Source: Dactylonectria macrodidyma
Lineage: Eukaryota > Ascomycota > Sordariomycetes > Hypocreales > Nectriaceae
Assembly: GCA_020744425.1 (NCBI GenBank)
Contig: JAGMUV010000030.1
Span: 434,001-498,000, forward strand
Reading direction: 5' to 3'
Length of the DNA: 64,000 nt
Shown here one piece after another: positions 13,891-25,335 of the stretch (its first letter is position 1; each line of letters begins with the position of its first letter). The notes beneath the pieces were generated by a model. The model did no database searches. It worked only from the letters and a program-made list of their open reading frames with translations, and had not been told where the DNA came from. A program made the position numbers and the translations under genes.

Positions 13891-14406
13891 TGGGCATAAT
13901 TAGCTTCCTATTATGTACCAAAGTCTGAAATTGTGTCACAACCCCACACAGTGTTAACTTTTAATCTCAAACACTGTATACACACAGCACGACCCATTTT
14001 TCGGAATAATACTCTACCGTAATCCCGTCGGGGCTGGCTACGTGGCGAGGCGTCGCCACTATCCCCTGCGTACCCAGATTGGAAATCTCCGCCCATGGAG
14101 AAATAGGTTAGTGATCAGGTGATTGATTATGCCAGCCAAGCTTGTTGTACCTTGCTCCGGGGCCACACTGTGGACCGACCCAAACCGGATAACGTCAGCG
14201 TGTACAGTGTACATGCACTGTATATAGATTACTGTACCTACCAAAAGTGGACAGAGACTAAAATGGCTTACTATTTAGACCAATTTTGGATTATATCAAG
14301 TCATTCTGCGTGAGCATAGTTGGGAATATTTTATTCGTACTGTGTCACGTGAATTATTGGCCGAAACATATTTTTTATGCTTAGCGAAACAGGATGCTAA
14401 TTATGC

Positions 14407-14448
14407 CCAAAACTGTATCTCTTCGGGAAAAACTGTATCTCTTCGGGA
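14407..14448 (+). repeat. two tandem 20-bp units in the LINE 5' UTR
   Basis: The unit AAAACTGTATCTCTTCGGGA is repeated twice head to tail within the inferred LINE 5' UTR. Some LINEs carry promoter monomers there; whether these two units act so is unknown. Confidence 0.7.
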
Positions 14449-14563
14449 GAATTGGTGATGAGACAGAAAAGCGATATCGAGTCGGGGAAATCTCATTATT
14501 TATCTTCTTTATAACTTTTGAAATACCCGGTGGCCGCTTGGCGGAGATTCAGGCCTTTGGCGA

Positions 14564-15874
14564 ATGTCTGGTGTTGTGAACCCCGCATCAGACGTCATTG
14601 TCGTCATGGAAGGCGAACCCGATGTTCCGGGCGGGGGATATCATCGTCCCCTGCGAAAAAGGACCAGAACGACGAGGGCATTGGAATGCGAGCAGCAAAA
14701 AGGCGATATGGAATGGCAGGAGGAGGAGAGCAGCGAGGGAGCTCTGAGTCACACGCGAACTAAGAAAAGAGCCACGCCTAAGGCAGCTGGCAACATGACT
14801 GAGGCTATCCAGGGCCTGAAGCGAGTCCTGGAACAAGATTTCAATAAGAGGATGGAAACAATGAAGGCAGAGTTTCAGCTCGAGTTTACCAAACTTAGCG
14901 ACCGCATGGCTGAGGAAGTCACCAGAACCACGGCCCAGATGGCACAAGAATTATCACAAGTCCGAGAGCAGCTTACCCAGGTTTGCGGCGAGCTGGAGCA
15001 GACCCGACTACAGCTGGATGCACTGAACAAGGCTCAGGCACCACGACCGCCGGGTCGGACATATGCAGACGTGGCCAGAATAACACCTATCAGTACTCCC
15101 ACTCAATCTCCATCTTCGGCCCGTTTGGCAACTCCAGAACCGGTGTTCTGCACGGTAGACACATCTAGGGTGCCCGAAGATCATATTGGAGATGCTACGC
15201 CTGCAGTGCTACGCAGGACCGTTGAACAGGAAATGCGAACGTCTAGCAACCAGCCCAGTTGGCGATGTGTTGCAGTGACCAGAGATGGGCGAAATACCAA
15301 CCGCCTGAGGGTGATTGGTAGGAACGAGGAAGAACTGAAGAGGATCAAAACCATTATTGAAGCCAAGAAGGCTCCAGGTGCGAGAGTGCTCCGAGACCAA
15401 CTGTACCCAGTCAAAGTTGACAACATCAACCGTGCTGCCGTTCTCGACCGGGAAGGCAAGGTCCTTCCTGGAGCGATGGACGCTTTGAGCCAAGAGAATG
15501 AAGTCCAAATTGCCAAGATGGCTTGGTTGAGTCGAAAGGACAGCACAAAGGCTTATGGATCCATGGTGGTATACCTCACCAAAAGCAACGATGCCAGGAG
15601 ACTCTTGCAGGAACACTACTTCCTTGCAGCTGGTGAATCGGCATATACCAGCGCGTTTGAGCGGAGAACTGGTCCGATACAATGCTACAACTGCCAGGAG
15701 CTTGGTCACAAGGCCTTCTCGTGCAGCAAGAATCGGGTATGCGCGAGATGCGCCGCCGAAGGCCATCACCATAGCGAGTGCCAGACGCAGGTACCCAAGT
15801 GTGTGCCCTGTGGTGGACCGCACGAGTCGTTCAGCAGAAGCTGCCCGAAACTCTATCCTACCCGGCATGAGTAG
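14564..15874 (+). CDS. LINE ORF1: gag-like RNA-binding protein with zinc knuckles
   Basis: A 436-residue product. Residues ~80-150 are a heptad-rich, charged coiled coil ([17 protein letters not shown]...[20 protein letters not shown]), suited to self-association. A Pro/Ser/Thr linker and an RRM-like central region follow. The C-terminus has three CCHC-type knuckles: [28 protein letters not shown] and the variant [15 protein letters not shown]. This layout is that of ORF1/gag proteins of Tad/I-clade LINEs, which bind element RNA in a cytoplasmic RNP. It ends in the sequence ATGAGTAG, where the ORF1 stop (TAG) and the ORF2 start (ATG) overlap. ORF2 is therefore probably expressed by termination-reinitiation (inference). 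Confidence 0.9.
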   Translation: MSGVVNPASDVIVVMEGEPDVPGGGYHRPLRKRTRTTRALECEQQKGDMEWQEEESSEGALSHTRTKKRATPKAAGNMTEAIQGLKRVLEQDFNKRMETMKAEFQLEFTKLSDRMAEEVTRTTAQMAQELSQVREQLTQVCGELEQTRLQLDALNKAQAPRPPGRTYADVARITPISTPTQSPSSARLATPEPVFCTVDTSRVPEDHIGDATPAVLRRTVEQEMRTSSNQPSWRCVAVTRDGRNTNRLRVIGRNEEELKRIKTIIEAKKAPGARVLRDQLYPVKVDNINRAAVLDREGKVLPGAMDALSQENEVQIAKMAWLSRKDSTKAYGSMVVYLTKSNDARRLLQEHYFLAAGESAYTSAFERRTGPIQCYNCQELGHKAFSCSKNRVCARCAAEGHHHSECQTQVPKCVPCGGPHESFSRSCPKLYPTRHE

Positions 15875-18800
15875 GATGTTTCAGGTAATGCAACTGAATG
15901 TAAGAAAACAGGATATGGTACATGAAAGCCTAATGAACGACAAGCAACTCCAAGACGTTGCAGTTATTGCGATCCAAGAACCACAGGCACGGAATGTTGA
16001 CGGCAAACTACGTACAGTCCCTATGGGACATCCCAAATGGATCAAGATGGTCCCCACAATTTGGAGGGATAGCAGATGGGCGATCCGGAGCATGTTGTGG
16101 GTGAACAAGGATGTGGAGGCGGAGCAGATACCAATAGAGTCAGCGGACATGACGGCAGCCGTCTTACGGCTCCCTGAGCGCCTGGTCCTGGTAGTATCAG
16201 CTTATGTACCAGGAGGAGACACTCAGGCTCTACGAGACACCTGCGATATCTTACGCCAGGTGATCACAGATACGAGAAGAGATGCAGGCAGGGTTGTGGA
16301 TGCGGTGGTTGTCGGAGACTTCAACCGGCACGACCAGCTATGGGGAGGAGACGATGTTTCTTTAGTGAGACAGGGCGAAGCGGACCAGATTATTGACCTT
16401 ATGTACGATCTCGGTCTCACTAGCTTGCTCCCCAGAGGGACGAAGACGTGGAGTGGCGGAGACTTTGAAACAACGGTCGACTTGGTCTTGGCTTCGGAGG
16501 AGTTGACAGCTTTGACTGTCAAATGCACGATACACGGGACGGAACACGGCTCTGATCATCGGGCGATTGACACGGTTTTCGACATCTCGGTTCCCGTACC
16601 AAAACAGCAGGATCGACTTCTCCTGAAGAATGCGCCTTGGAAAGACATCAACGCAAGAATTGCAAGCGCGCTGGAGATAACACCATTGGAAGGCACAGTG
16701 CAGCAGAAGACTGACCGGTTGATGTCGGTGGTTACGGAGGCGGTTCACTCCCTGACACCAAAAGCCAAGCCATCGCCGTATGCCAAACGATGGTGGACGA
16801 CGGATCTGACACAGCTTCGCCAAATATACACGTACTGGAGGAACCGTGCTCGAGCCGAGAGACGGGCAGGACGGATCAGGACGGAACTGGAGGAGATGGC
16901 GAAGGGGGCCGCGAAGCAGTATCATAGCGCTATCAGGCAACAAAAGAAGAAGCACTGGAATGAGTTTCTTGCGGATAACGACAACATCTGGGAGGCAGCT
17001 AAGTACTTGAAGTCGGGGGATGATACAGCATTTGGCAAAGTACCGCAGCTGGTCAGGGCTGATGGGACAACTACTACAAACCACAGAGAACAAGCGGAAG
17101 AGCTGCTGTCCACGTTCTTTCCTCCCTTGCCGAACGACATCGGCGACGAAGGCACTAGGTCCCAGAGAGCCCCGGTACTGATGCCCGACATCACACTGGA
17201 GGAGGTGGAACGACAACTATTCGCAGCGAAGTCATGGAAGGCACCCGGGGAAGATGGACTACCAGTGGTGGTGTGGAAACAGGTGTGGCCAGCAGTCAAG
17301 CATTGGGTGATGTCCATTTTCCGAGCGTCTTTGGAGGAGGGAACGCTACCTGATCAGTGGAGGCATGCAAAGATCGTACCGCTTAAAAAGCCTGATAAAG
17401 AGGACTACACGATGGCCAGAGCCTGGCGGCCGATCTCACTGCTCGCCACCCTTGGCAAAGTATTGGAATCGGTGGTAGCTGAAAGGATCTCACATGCTGT
17501 GGAAACGTATGGCCTGCTCCCGACGAACCACTTTGGGGCCCGCAAACGGCGATCGGCGGAACAAGCGCTTCTGCTATTGCAAGAACAGATCTATATCACT
17601 TGGCGGCGTCGACTGGTGGTGAGTCTCGTCAGTTTCGATGTCAAGGGGGCCTACAATGGAGTGTGTAAGGAAAGGCTGCTCCAGAGAATGAAAGCACGTG
17701 GCATCCCGCAGAAGCTACTTCGATGGGTCGAGGCATTCTGCTCAAACCGCACGGCAACGATTCAAATCAACGGCGAGTCATCAGAGGTTCGAGAATTACC
17801 GCAAGCTGGCCTCCCACAAGGTTCTCCGCTGTCCCCAATCCTGTATCTCTTCTTCAATGCGGATTTGGTCCAGCGGCGGATCGACAGCAATAGAGGGGCG
17901 ATAGCATTCGTGGACGATTTCACAGCCTGGGTCTCAGGTCCAACAGCACATAGCAACCGCAAGGAAATCGAATCAATTATTAAAGACGCATTGGACTGGG
18001 AGAGGAGGAGCGGTGCGACGTTTGAGGCGAGCAAGACGGCGATCATTCACTTCACCCGGAAAGACTACAAGTCCGACTCCGAACCGTTCACAATCAAAGG
18101 ACAGTCAGTGCAACCGAAACACCATGTCAAAATTCTAGGAGTCATCATGGACGCTGGGCTCAAGTACAAGGAACACATCGCAAGGGCGGCCTCCAAGGGG
18201 CTTGTAGCAGCAATGGAACTGAAGAGGTTGAGGGGCCTGTCGCCAGCAACAGCAAGGCAATTGTTCACAGCTACCGTAGCCCCGGTGGTGGACTACGCGT
18301 CCAATGTGTGGATGCACAGGTTCATATACAGACTCATGGCACCGATCAACAGGGTTCAGAAAGCAGGGGCACAGGCAATCGTGGGGACGTTCAATACTGT
18401 AGCGACAAGCGTGGCAGAAGCAGAAGCTCATATCATTCCAGCACAGCAACGGTTTTGGAGGAGAGCGATCAAGATGTGGACGGATATCCACACATTGCCT
18501 GACACCAACCCTCTTCGCAGGTTGACGTCCCGCATACGAGCATTCAGAAAGTCATATCGGTCACCACTCTACCAGGTAGCAACAACGCTTAGGGACGTAC
18601 CAATGGAGCAGCTGGAAATCATTCAGCCTCTCACGCTAGCGCCATGGGAAGAACGAGTAGAAGTTATCACTGATGAGGCAGCAGCGAGAGAGGCGGAAGC
18701 AAGTTGGGCCATACGCATCGCGGTGAGCAGCTCTGCTCGGAACGATGTAGTAGGTGTCGGTGGCGCAGTCCAGATATCAGCAGCGGTACGAGGCGGGCCA

Positions 18801-19625
18801 GAGCTCGTGACTTTCTCGTTCACTCTTGGTATGAGAACAGAACAGAACCCGTACAGCGGAGAGCTTGCAGCAATGGCGTATGCCCTAAGGCGAACCATAC
18901 CAAAACTTCGACACCGCAGCATCGCACTGATGACGAGTAACAAAGCTGCCTCGCTTGCAGTCAAGCAACCTCGCCAGCAATCGGGTCAAGAATATATACG
19001 GTGCATCTACGATTCTGTCAAAGAGCTCCGAAAGGATGGAAATGTTTTAAGGATCGTGTGGCTTCCCTCTAGCGACGAAAACAGGCTCCTGAAGCATGCT
19101 AAGGAGGAGGCTCGGAAGGCAACACAGCAGGGAGCTACCCCCGAAAAGCAGTTCCCCAGCATGCAATCCACAACACTCAGCACTACACGCTCTAAAGTCA
19201 ACACTAAGTGGTCACTGCCAGAGAAAGTTGGAAAACACTCCAAACGAGTCGATGCAGCACTACCGGGTAAGCACACAAAACAACTCTATGACCAACTATC
19301 GTGGAAGGAAGCCAGTGTACTTGCCCAGCTGAGAACAGGTATAGCGAGATTGAATGCATACCTCTTCCACGTCAAAGCCGTACCATCGGACTGGTGTGAT
19401 TGTGGACGAGCGAGGGAGACAGTTGAACACTTCCTCTTCCGATGCCGAAAGTGGACAGCATACCGTGCAGAGATGCTTCAATGCACTAGCGCCCAGAGGA
19501 GCAATGTCTCTTTTTATCTTGGAGGAAAGTCGCCATCTGATGATCAAAAATGGGTGCCAAACATGAATGCCGTTCGGGCGACAATCCGATTTGCGTTGGC
19601 CACGGGCCGCCTCGATGCAAGTTAA
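15867..19625 (+). CDS. LINE ORF2: endonuclease-reverse transcriptase with degenerate RNase H
   Basis: A 1252-residue polyprotein. I start it at the ATG that overlaps the ORF1 stop ([15 protein letters not shown]); the longer open frame upstream merely shadows ORF1. The N-terminus is an APE-type endonuclease ([39 protein letters not shown]). The middle is a reverse transcriptase ([36 protein letters not shown] and the catalytic FVDD at about 17907-17918). The C-terminal RNase H-like part retains [10 protein letters not shown], but where canonical enzymes have the first Asp, TDN and WxPGH it has [16 protein letters not shown] and WLPSSDEN. It ends with a Cys/His motif ([17 protein letters not shown]). 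The frame is open over its whole length, so the element may be retrotransposition-competent if the RNase H region is dispensable. Confidence 0.92.
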   Translation: MSRMFQVMQLNVRKQDMVHESLMNDKQLQDVAVIAIQEPQARNVDGKLRTVPMGHPKWIKMVPTIWRDSRWAIRSMLWVNKDVEAEQIPIESADMTAAVLRLPERLVLVVSAYVPGGDTQALRDTCDILRQVITDTRRDAGRVVDAVVVGDFNRHDQLWGGDDVSLVRQGEADQIIDLMYDLGLTSLLPRGTKTWSGGDFETTVDLVLASEELTALTVKCTIHGTEHGSDHRAIDTVFDISVPVPKQQDRLLLKNAPWKDINARIASALEITPLEGTVQQKTDRLMSVVTEAVHSLTPKAKPSPYAKRWWTTDLTQLRQIYTYWRNRARAERRAGRIRTELEEMAKGAAKQYHSAIRQQKKKHWNEFLADNDNIWEAAKYLKSGDDTAFGKVPQLVRADGTTTTNHREQAEELLSTFFPPLPNDIGDEGTRSQRAPVLMPDITLEEVERQLFAAKSWKAPGEDGLPVVVWKQVWPAVKHWVMSIFRASLEEGTLPDQWRHAKIVPLKKPDKEDYTMARAWRPISLLATLGKVLESVVAERISHAVETYGLLPTNHFGARKRRSAEQALLLLQEQIYITWRRRLVVSLVSFDVKGAYNGVCKERLLQRMKARGIPQKLLRWVEAFCSNRTATIQINGESSEVRELPQAGLPQGSPLSPILYLFFNADLVQRRIDSNRGAIAFVDDFTAWVSGPTAHSNRKEIESIIKDALDWERRSGATFEASKTAIIHFTRKDYKSDSEPFTIKGQSVQPKHHVKILGVIMDAGLKYKEHIARAASKGLVAAMELKRLRGLSPATARQLFTATVAPVVDYASNVWMHRFIYRLMAPINRVQKAGAQAIVGTFNTVATSVAEAEAHIIPAQQRFWRRAIKMWTDIHTLPDTNPLRRLTSRIRAFRKSYRSPLYQVATTLRDVPMEQLEIIQPLTLAPWEERVEVITDEAAAREAEASWAIRIAVSSSARNDVVGVGGAVQISAAVRGGPELVTFSFTLGMRTEQNPYSGELAAMAYALRRTIPKLRHRSIALMTSNKAASLAVKQPRQQSGQEYIRCIYDSVKELRKDGNVLRIVWLPSSDENRLLKHAKEEARKATQQGATPEKQFPSMQSTTLSTTRSKVNTKWSLPEKVGKHSKRVDAALPGKHTKQLYDQLSWKEASVLAQLRTGIARLNAYLFHVKAVPSDWCDCGRARETVEHFLFRCRKWTAYRAEMLQCTSAQRSNVSFYLGGKSPSDDQKWVPNMNAVRATIRFALATGRLDAS

Positions 19626-19966
19626 CTGGGGAGACAGGCCTCTCCCTATCCACCCCCCTTACAACCCTCCTATTTCGACCTCACCCTACCCTCACCCCGT
19701 GCCGAAATAGCGAACACCGCTTCAGCCGCCGTAGATAGGACACTGAACACTTGGAGAATAGGCTTCAAGCTAGCTCGTTAACAATATTACTAACCCACGG
19801 GAACCCGTAGAGAGAGAGAGCAAATGAGAATGCATAAGCAAGGCGAGGACATAGTATTGGGCTTGAGGAGACTAGGACACAATTTGGGCAATGTATGGTA
19901 ATATTACTAACTGGTGCCCTTTCGGCTTAAGCCGCCGGGCGTTAATAAATTGATTGATTGATTGTA

Positions 19967-22900
19967 ACTGTATATATTTTTTAACTTCTTTTAAGTAAGT
20001 GCTTGTAGAAGTTGGCATTGAGCAACACTTTTGCGTCCGCACTGTATGTGACTAACACCCAGTTCTTGCAATTACCTATACGACCCGTTTCTTCTATGTG
20101 AGATGAGCGATAACTTTATTACCTATAGTTGGGCCCTCCGGTACCGACATGCCTGTTTGGGGAAAACCCCAGGCTTTCTCGTCTTGTACGGAGAGGGCAA
20201 TGTGTCCTAACCTTACAGCCACGCGGCATTCATTGCCTCAATACATGACCGCAGCAGGACAGTGTGCACCCACCCCTTGGTCATGCTTAATCAGCAATCA
20301 CCAGTTGCCAGGAATCCTCTATTGCTCGCATTAAAGCTACCTAGTCAGGATGTCTCCTCCCGTTGTTAAGCCGAACGGCGAGCTCTCGGATCCTTCCGCC
20401 TCTGTCGCTAGCTTTCCCCCCTTGCTCTCCGCGGGACGTATTTGTTTTTATTAGATTCTGGTTCCGCGCCCTCGTCTTGTTATTATTTGCGATTTCCCCT
20501 TCTCCCGTTTCCTCTAACATCGTTATTGGCTCGCTTCTGAGAAGTCGTCGAGGCCCTGACACGTCTACACTCAACAAACACGAACGTGATGAGCAGCAGA
20601 ACCCCCGCTGTTGCTCAAAACCAAAGACGCAAGCAGCAAAACAGGCGTTCTGTCATGGAACACAAAATCGATGCGTTTGATCAACAATTCGATCGACGAA
20701 GCGAACCATCCCCAACGATAGCGACGATCATGTCACAGACAAAACGAAGTCCTCCATCCGATCGAGTCACGCAGTCCCCCCCCGGAGTGGGCTCAGAGCC
20801 GATGACTGAGTCCGATACCGACCGAAAACACCCCCATAACCTCAAGCGCGTCAATAGTCGTCAACAGGACGAGCCCAACAGGCGCCGTGTCATGGAACAC
20901 AAGAGCGATGCCCTAGAGCAACCTTTTAATCAACAAAGCGAGCAATCCATCCACGATAGCGATGATAACCCCGCGAGAATGGAAAATCCTACCGCTCAGT
21001 CCGGTCACACGCTCGCTCCCGCTGCGGAAGGCATGCCAGAGCCGGAATCAGAGCTCGAGCCCGACCACGACACCCGAATTGCCCGGCACAAGAAGAAATG
21101 CAATCCTAACCATAATGAATCGATACACCCTGGCTTACAGCAGATCGCCAGGAATTGGGACATCGAATTAGAGGAACTCAAAGCGAAACTTGGCGAGTTC
21201 CCCTCCCGAGGGATTATTAAGCTTGCTATCAAGTTTTCCTCACTCGTCACACTCGACAATGCCTGGCCCCAATTAAAGCGGGCACAAGACGAGCGTCGTA
21301 GTAGAGGAGGATCGGCCGCTACGTGTTTTCCAAAGGATCTTCAACTTGCCATGAAGCGATGTGGCCTTGATGAATCTACCGACACTGCCGCCCAAGGCGA
21401 CCAACCCCAGGATGAGCGATTAATCGCCCAAAGCAAGACCCATGACGATACCAACAGGAGCAGGACTAAGCGCCGTCGCAAGAATATGATGATTCCCACT
21501 CGCGGTGCTGGATACTCGTTTACCAGGTCATCAAATCGGGACAAGCGTCTTAAGATCAATGCCACCGGATCTTCCATATCAGTAGTGATGCCCGAACTAC
21601 CGGTAGCTCGATCTGACAGTCCAGGCCCAAAGGTACGTTCTCCAGGTTGTTCGCGTACAACGTTCACTACTAAGATGTTTTATTCACAAGAGCAACGTCT
21701 CTCGAGATAGCGACCTGGTACTGTCTGGCCAGTTGAAGCCACGAAGGCCAAGGTTGTCAGAAGATTCTCGCCTACCCCCAACCTCTGTTTCTCATTATCC
21801 TCTATATGCCTCTCATGAATTTGCCCCTGACGTTAGCGTCGCCAAGCCTCCGCATCTCGACAATGTCACACATTTACCTATCGACAGTGCCGAAAATAAA
21901 AGCCCCAAGGCCCATCCGCATGTCGCTGCTGATGACGTCGGCAATGCTTCTCACTCAGACTTGCGGCCAACGCTCTCGCAAGAGGATGGGAAAGACGGGC
22001 TAAAACCCCCCCATTCACCCGGAGAAACTGTTCAACATCCAGATACAGGCCCGACGACCGATGTCAACGAAGGCACCACACAAAACTCGGCCATTGTTAT
22101 CGATGATCATGAGGACGATTGCTCGGAGACCTATGACCGGCAAGAAGTACCACCAGATGTTCTGTGCACACTCGCGCCACGCACTTGGCTTGATGACAAC
22201 GCTGTGTTCTTCGCAGTGTGGTTCATTGTGAATGCGTTGCCCGAAACGTTCACCGTCATTGATCCTTTATTGTCTAAGCCTAAATCAGCCACCCTTACTG
22301 CCGCCGATCCCGACATAATCGCCTTGGCCCCCATCAACCTGTCTGACAACCACTGGGCCCTCGCTGTTTTCCACGGTGCCGAGCAACGCGCTGGTGTATA
22401 CGATTCCATGAGCACTGAAGACAACACAGAAAGGATTCATCTTGCGATAAAGGGCTTGATTCCTCGGCTTTTCCCCTCGGCAGTATCATCAGACTGGACC
22501 ATCGTGAACGAGCCAACGGCTGCGCAGTCCAACTCCTATGACTGCGGCGTCTTTCTAATTCATGCCGCACTACGAGTCGTTTGCTGTCAGCCCCTAACAG
22601 CTCTATCTATGGATGGACAACTGTTGCGCCGCCTCTTCTCCGCCTTACAAGATGAAGCAGATGACCCAGCCGCTTGGGTGAGAGAAAGAGTCCAGCTTAG
22701 CTCATTAGGCTCTTTTCTCCCAGTCCCGTCACCATCACAGCCGGATTCAGTTTTGGAGTTCCTGGCCAAATATCAATCACACCTTCAGAATACCTCACAG
22801 CAATCAAGCCAACTAAAGGATTTACAAGAGACGACTTTACAGGTGGCCTCGATGGCTAAGGAGCTCTATATCTCTGCAGTCCGCAGCGGAGACACATTAG

Positions 22901-24090
22901 CCAGCCAAGTTAAAACTCTCGAAGACAATATCTCGAAGTACATCCGCGAGCCGCTTCACCTTTCCAAACTTCTCTCCCTAGGGAAGACGCTCCTCGATCC
23001 TTCCATTATTCGGAAGATACTACTCGAGTCTCAACAAGAACTAACTGAGACCCGACGCTCTCAAAGCCAGTGTCGTGAGAGCGCTAAGGCGCTGTTGTCC
23101 CTGGGGAATTACGCTACTGGCATAAATGAGGCCATTCAAATCCATATCAAACAGCTTAATGATGTGAAGAGAATAGGCGATGGACTGGAGGAGCTATTGG
23201 CAGGATTTTCTGGGACTTCCTCTAGTTAGCGCAAGAGTAAAAATGCCAAAGGTCTTCAACAAAATCGTCAATGGACTGCGTGAACATACAGTAGGTGGTG
23301 CTTGGGCCTTTTACCACGTTAGTGTAGAAAAGTGAGGTTTGGCTGAGCTAGTGCTGGTGCTTCTTGCGACCTTATCACCCACAGGTCCGTGTCTTCAGCT
23401 CGCAACCGTGGAGGAGTGGAGCCAATAGCAGAGACCTGAGAGACGGGACTTGGGCTGCCCAGGTGGGGGTTGAGCCATCCCTCGCCTCGAGTTAGCGTAG
23501 AACCCTCGTCTCGCCGGCTCAATCATGACTGCTGTCCCTTGGGATTTCGCGGGAGTCCGAGCGGCAGTCTCGGCCAATGCAAACTCCGGCTGAGCGTTTC
23601 CCCAGGGAGAGAGTTCGTCCCTGTCACAAAGATGGGCAATGCCCCGGCCAAGTTCTCTCCTCAGCACCCTCAGCCTTCAATCTTCAAAGACCAACCATGG
23701 CAGACATTCAGCATCTCGATTTGCTGGCTACACTTCTTTCTCTCTCCAGAAGTAAGGAGTCTGAACCCGGACTACTGCTTTTCTTGCTCTCTATGCCTGG
23801 TGTTTCACCACTCGATCTATACAAGGTTTACAGCCGAGCTCTCCCAAATGTCGAGGTGACGAAACTGTTTCTCAATACCCGTGGTATTTCATCATCAGAC
23901 TTAGCGCTTTTAATCTCCCTCCCACCACCTAGCCATAACCTCCATATCCATCCTGTTCCTAATGGCAACTTCCAAGGACTAAAGGTACGCCAACCTCACC
24001 GCCACTCTGACAAGCAGCACTGATAAGCTCAGTACTACCAAGAACAACGCAGCTCCAAAACACTCCCGAACACCGCGACCTGCAAATATG
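19967..24090 (+). repeat. copy 1 of a 4.1-kb two-gene duplicated unit (Ulp1 unit)
   Basis: This block is nearly identical, about 99% at protein level, to the reverse complement of 40474-44616. The shared sequence runs from ACTGTATATATTTTTT on the left to ACCTGCAAATATG on the right, and then both copies diverge at one base. The copies are mosaic. Copy 1 keeps a ~155-bp internal repeat in its first gene that copy 2 lacks, and it lacks ~155 bp present in copy 2 between the two genes. No clear terminal inverted repeats or target duplications are visible. The unit encodes a Ulp1-like peptidase and a second small gene, but no recognisable transposase. It is either a mobile element of unfamiliar type or an inverted segmental duplication. 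Confidence 0.9.
20586..23229 (+). CDS. Ulp1/C48-family cysteine peptidase, 861 residues, repeat-associated
   Basis: Exons 20586-21632 and 21691-23229 join through a 58-nt intron (GTACGT donor, CACAAG acceptor) that is frame-consistent and fuses two otherwise separate long frames. The N-terminal half is charged and low in complexity, with two degenerate repeats containing RRxVMEHK.DA and QQ; basic NLS-like clusters occur (RTKRRRKN). The C-terminal half carries a Ulp1 fold: LAPRTWLDDNAVFFAVWFI, then the triad His (NHWALAV, 22351), Asp (VYDSM, 22402) and Cys (SYDCGV, 22543), with the oxyanion Gln six residues before the Cys. A predicted coiled coil follows. All catalytic residues are present, so deSUMOylating or related peptidase activity is plausible. 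Its presence in a duplicated unit suggests a mobile-element protein, since Ulp1 domains occur in several DNA-transposon families. The substrate is unknown. Confidence 0.82.
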
Positions 24091-24374
24091 ACGACCACGA
24101 GATCCGCTTGCTGTTATGCGAGTATGTTTCTTGTTACGAAAACATATTACCGAGTACACTCCCTCAAGCATATGACTCCTTATCAGAGTACTCGCCTCAA
24201 TTAGCTTGTATGACTCTTCGCAATCTGCTCTCCAGGATTCTGGAAATAGAGCACGAGTTCCCACCGAATAAGGACTGCAATCTTTGGCATGACTTGGACA
24301 TGCTTTCTCTGAACCTCGAATCCAGGTCAGGCAAACCAATCAGTTGGCCCCCGCCATCCAAGATCCCGACCTAA
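23697..24374 (+). CDS. second gene of the Ulp1 unit, unknown 209-residue protein
   Basis: Exons 23697-23984 and 24033-24374 are joined by a 48-nt intron (GTACGC...CTCAG) and read MADIQHLDLLATLLSLSRSK ... VPNGNFQGLK/YYQEQRSS...CKYDDHEIRLLLCEY ... PPPSKIPT. The sequence is helical and Leu-rich at the N-terminus, with no recognised domain. The frame is open further upstream to 23577, but the ATG at 23697 sits in good context (CAACCATGG). The shared unit ends at codon TAT in the middle of exon 2 (24090). Only this copy continues into natural-looking coding sequence, so copy 1 probably preserves the original gene and copy 2 is truncated. Function unknown. Confidence 0.55.
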
Positions 24375-24634
24375 TATCCCGATATCCAAGGTCCCACGAC
24401 ATCATCACCTACGACTTGCCTGGAAAACTCTTAATGTGGGCTGAAGGCGCTATTCTTTGGTCGACTCTGGTTGCTCGTCAATTGGCACACAATAGGGGAC
24501 GCGGTTCGTCGAGGGTAGCAAGTTCTGTCTGCAAAGGCAAATGGTGCAATGGAAAATCAGAATGAGAGGTGATACGTAATCTAGTCAATCGCGAAGGAAT
24601 ATAGCGTTTCCAATCCAGCCCCGACCGACTGATC

Positions 24635-25170
24635 TCATGACCCTTCTACCCCTTTGCTTCTTCTCCGTGATTTCGAACGCAAAGATTCGATATCAAGAAG
24701 GCGCTTGAAATAATCACCGAAGCTAAGGTGCGGATCTACCTTCGGCACTTTGTCATCCTCACCAAAGCTCGTCACCGAGGCCTCAACTTTTTCGCACGCC
24801 TCGTCCACTCTTTGATAGGAGTTAACCCTGTATCTGTGCTTGCGAGAACTTGTCGTCGGGGATCTTGTTCGCAAATTCACTAGCCATCCTGGCAATTTCG
24901 TTACCACTTCCAGCGGTGTCATCCCCTTTCTTGGTATTCATGTTGGTGAAGAGCTATTCTGCGTGACGCCGCTTGGCAAACGTAAAATTGTACGTAAGGT
25001 CGACTCGGCCAGGTCGAGTAATAGCCTCATCCAGCAAGTCATAGTTGTTTGTGGTCATGAAAAGAACATGGCCTTCATGAGCATCAATACCGTCTATGAC
25101 ATTCAGGATGCAGCTCAAAGGCGACTTGAAAGGACGAAAGCCAAGGTCGCAGTGGGGGCTGTCGAGGCTT
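24635..25170 (-). pseudogene. BCS1-like AAA ATPase fragment
   Basis: The minus strand reads LNVIDGIDAHEGHVLFMTTN, then NYDLLDEAITRPGRVDLTYN and FTFAKRRHAE, a signature of fungal BCS1-like AAA ATPases (sensor 1 MTTNN, arginine-finger region TRPGRVD). A TAG stop then breaks the frame where the family continues with ELF. Further family-like sequence follows (GNEIARMASEFANKIPDDKF) before more frame breaks and a C-terminal tail ending RSKSRRRSKGVEGS. The BCS1-specific N-terminus and the Walker A/B part of the ATPase core are missing. It is a truncated, frameshifted relic, probably carried here by duplication. Confidence 0.8.
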
Positions 25171-25335
25171 TTAACATAACCCTGACGCATGCAGAGCCAT
25201 CGTCTGGAGCCCAGTGGAGACACTCAGGCCCTGGCGATTGTTATAAAAACGCCCGATTCATCCGCATTCAGATAGATTGACGACCAAAAAGCCACACTTG
25301 CTCATTCCCGTGCCAATCCGGTCACCTTCACTGCA

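Larger units (their letters stand above)
14227..19966 (+). mobile_element. full-length Tad/I-type LINE retrotransposon with TSD
   Basis: A 5.74-kb non-LTR element. It has a ~337-bp 5' UTR, a gag-like ORF1, an ORF2 with endonuclease, reverse transcriptase and RNase H-like regions, and a ~340-bp 3' UTR ending in (TTGA)n simple repeats rather than poly-A. The 10-bp word ACTGTATATA occurs immediately before 14227 (14217-14226) and immediately after 19966 (19967-19976), matching a target-site duplication. ORF1 and ORF2 are open throughout and show no RIP-like decay, so the insertion looks recent. It sits exactly at the left edge of the Ulp1 unit, whose first shared bases are this same ACTGTATATA. 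The 5' boundary rests on the TSD alone. Confidence 0.8.

Noticed and set aside
15555..15866. 104-codon upstream extension of the LINE ORF2 frame
   Set aside because: It overlaps the zinc-knuckle codons of ORF1 in another frame and shows no conserved content. The ATG overlapping the ORF1 stop is the better start.
19967..24090. Terminal inverted repeats for the Ulp1 unit
   Set aside because: The left (ACTGTATATATTTTTT) and right (ACCTGCAAATATG) ends share only a short AT-rich word, too weak to call.
24840..25280. 146-codon plus-strand frame
   Set aside because: It is the antisense of the BCS1-like AAA relic, whose minus-strand translation shows family motifs.
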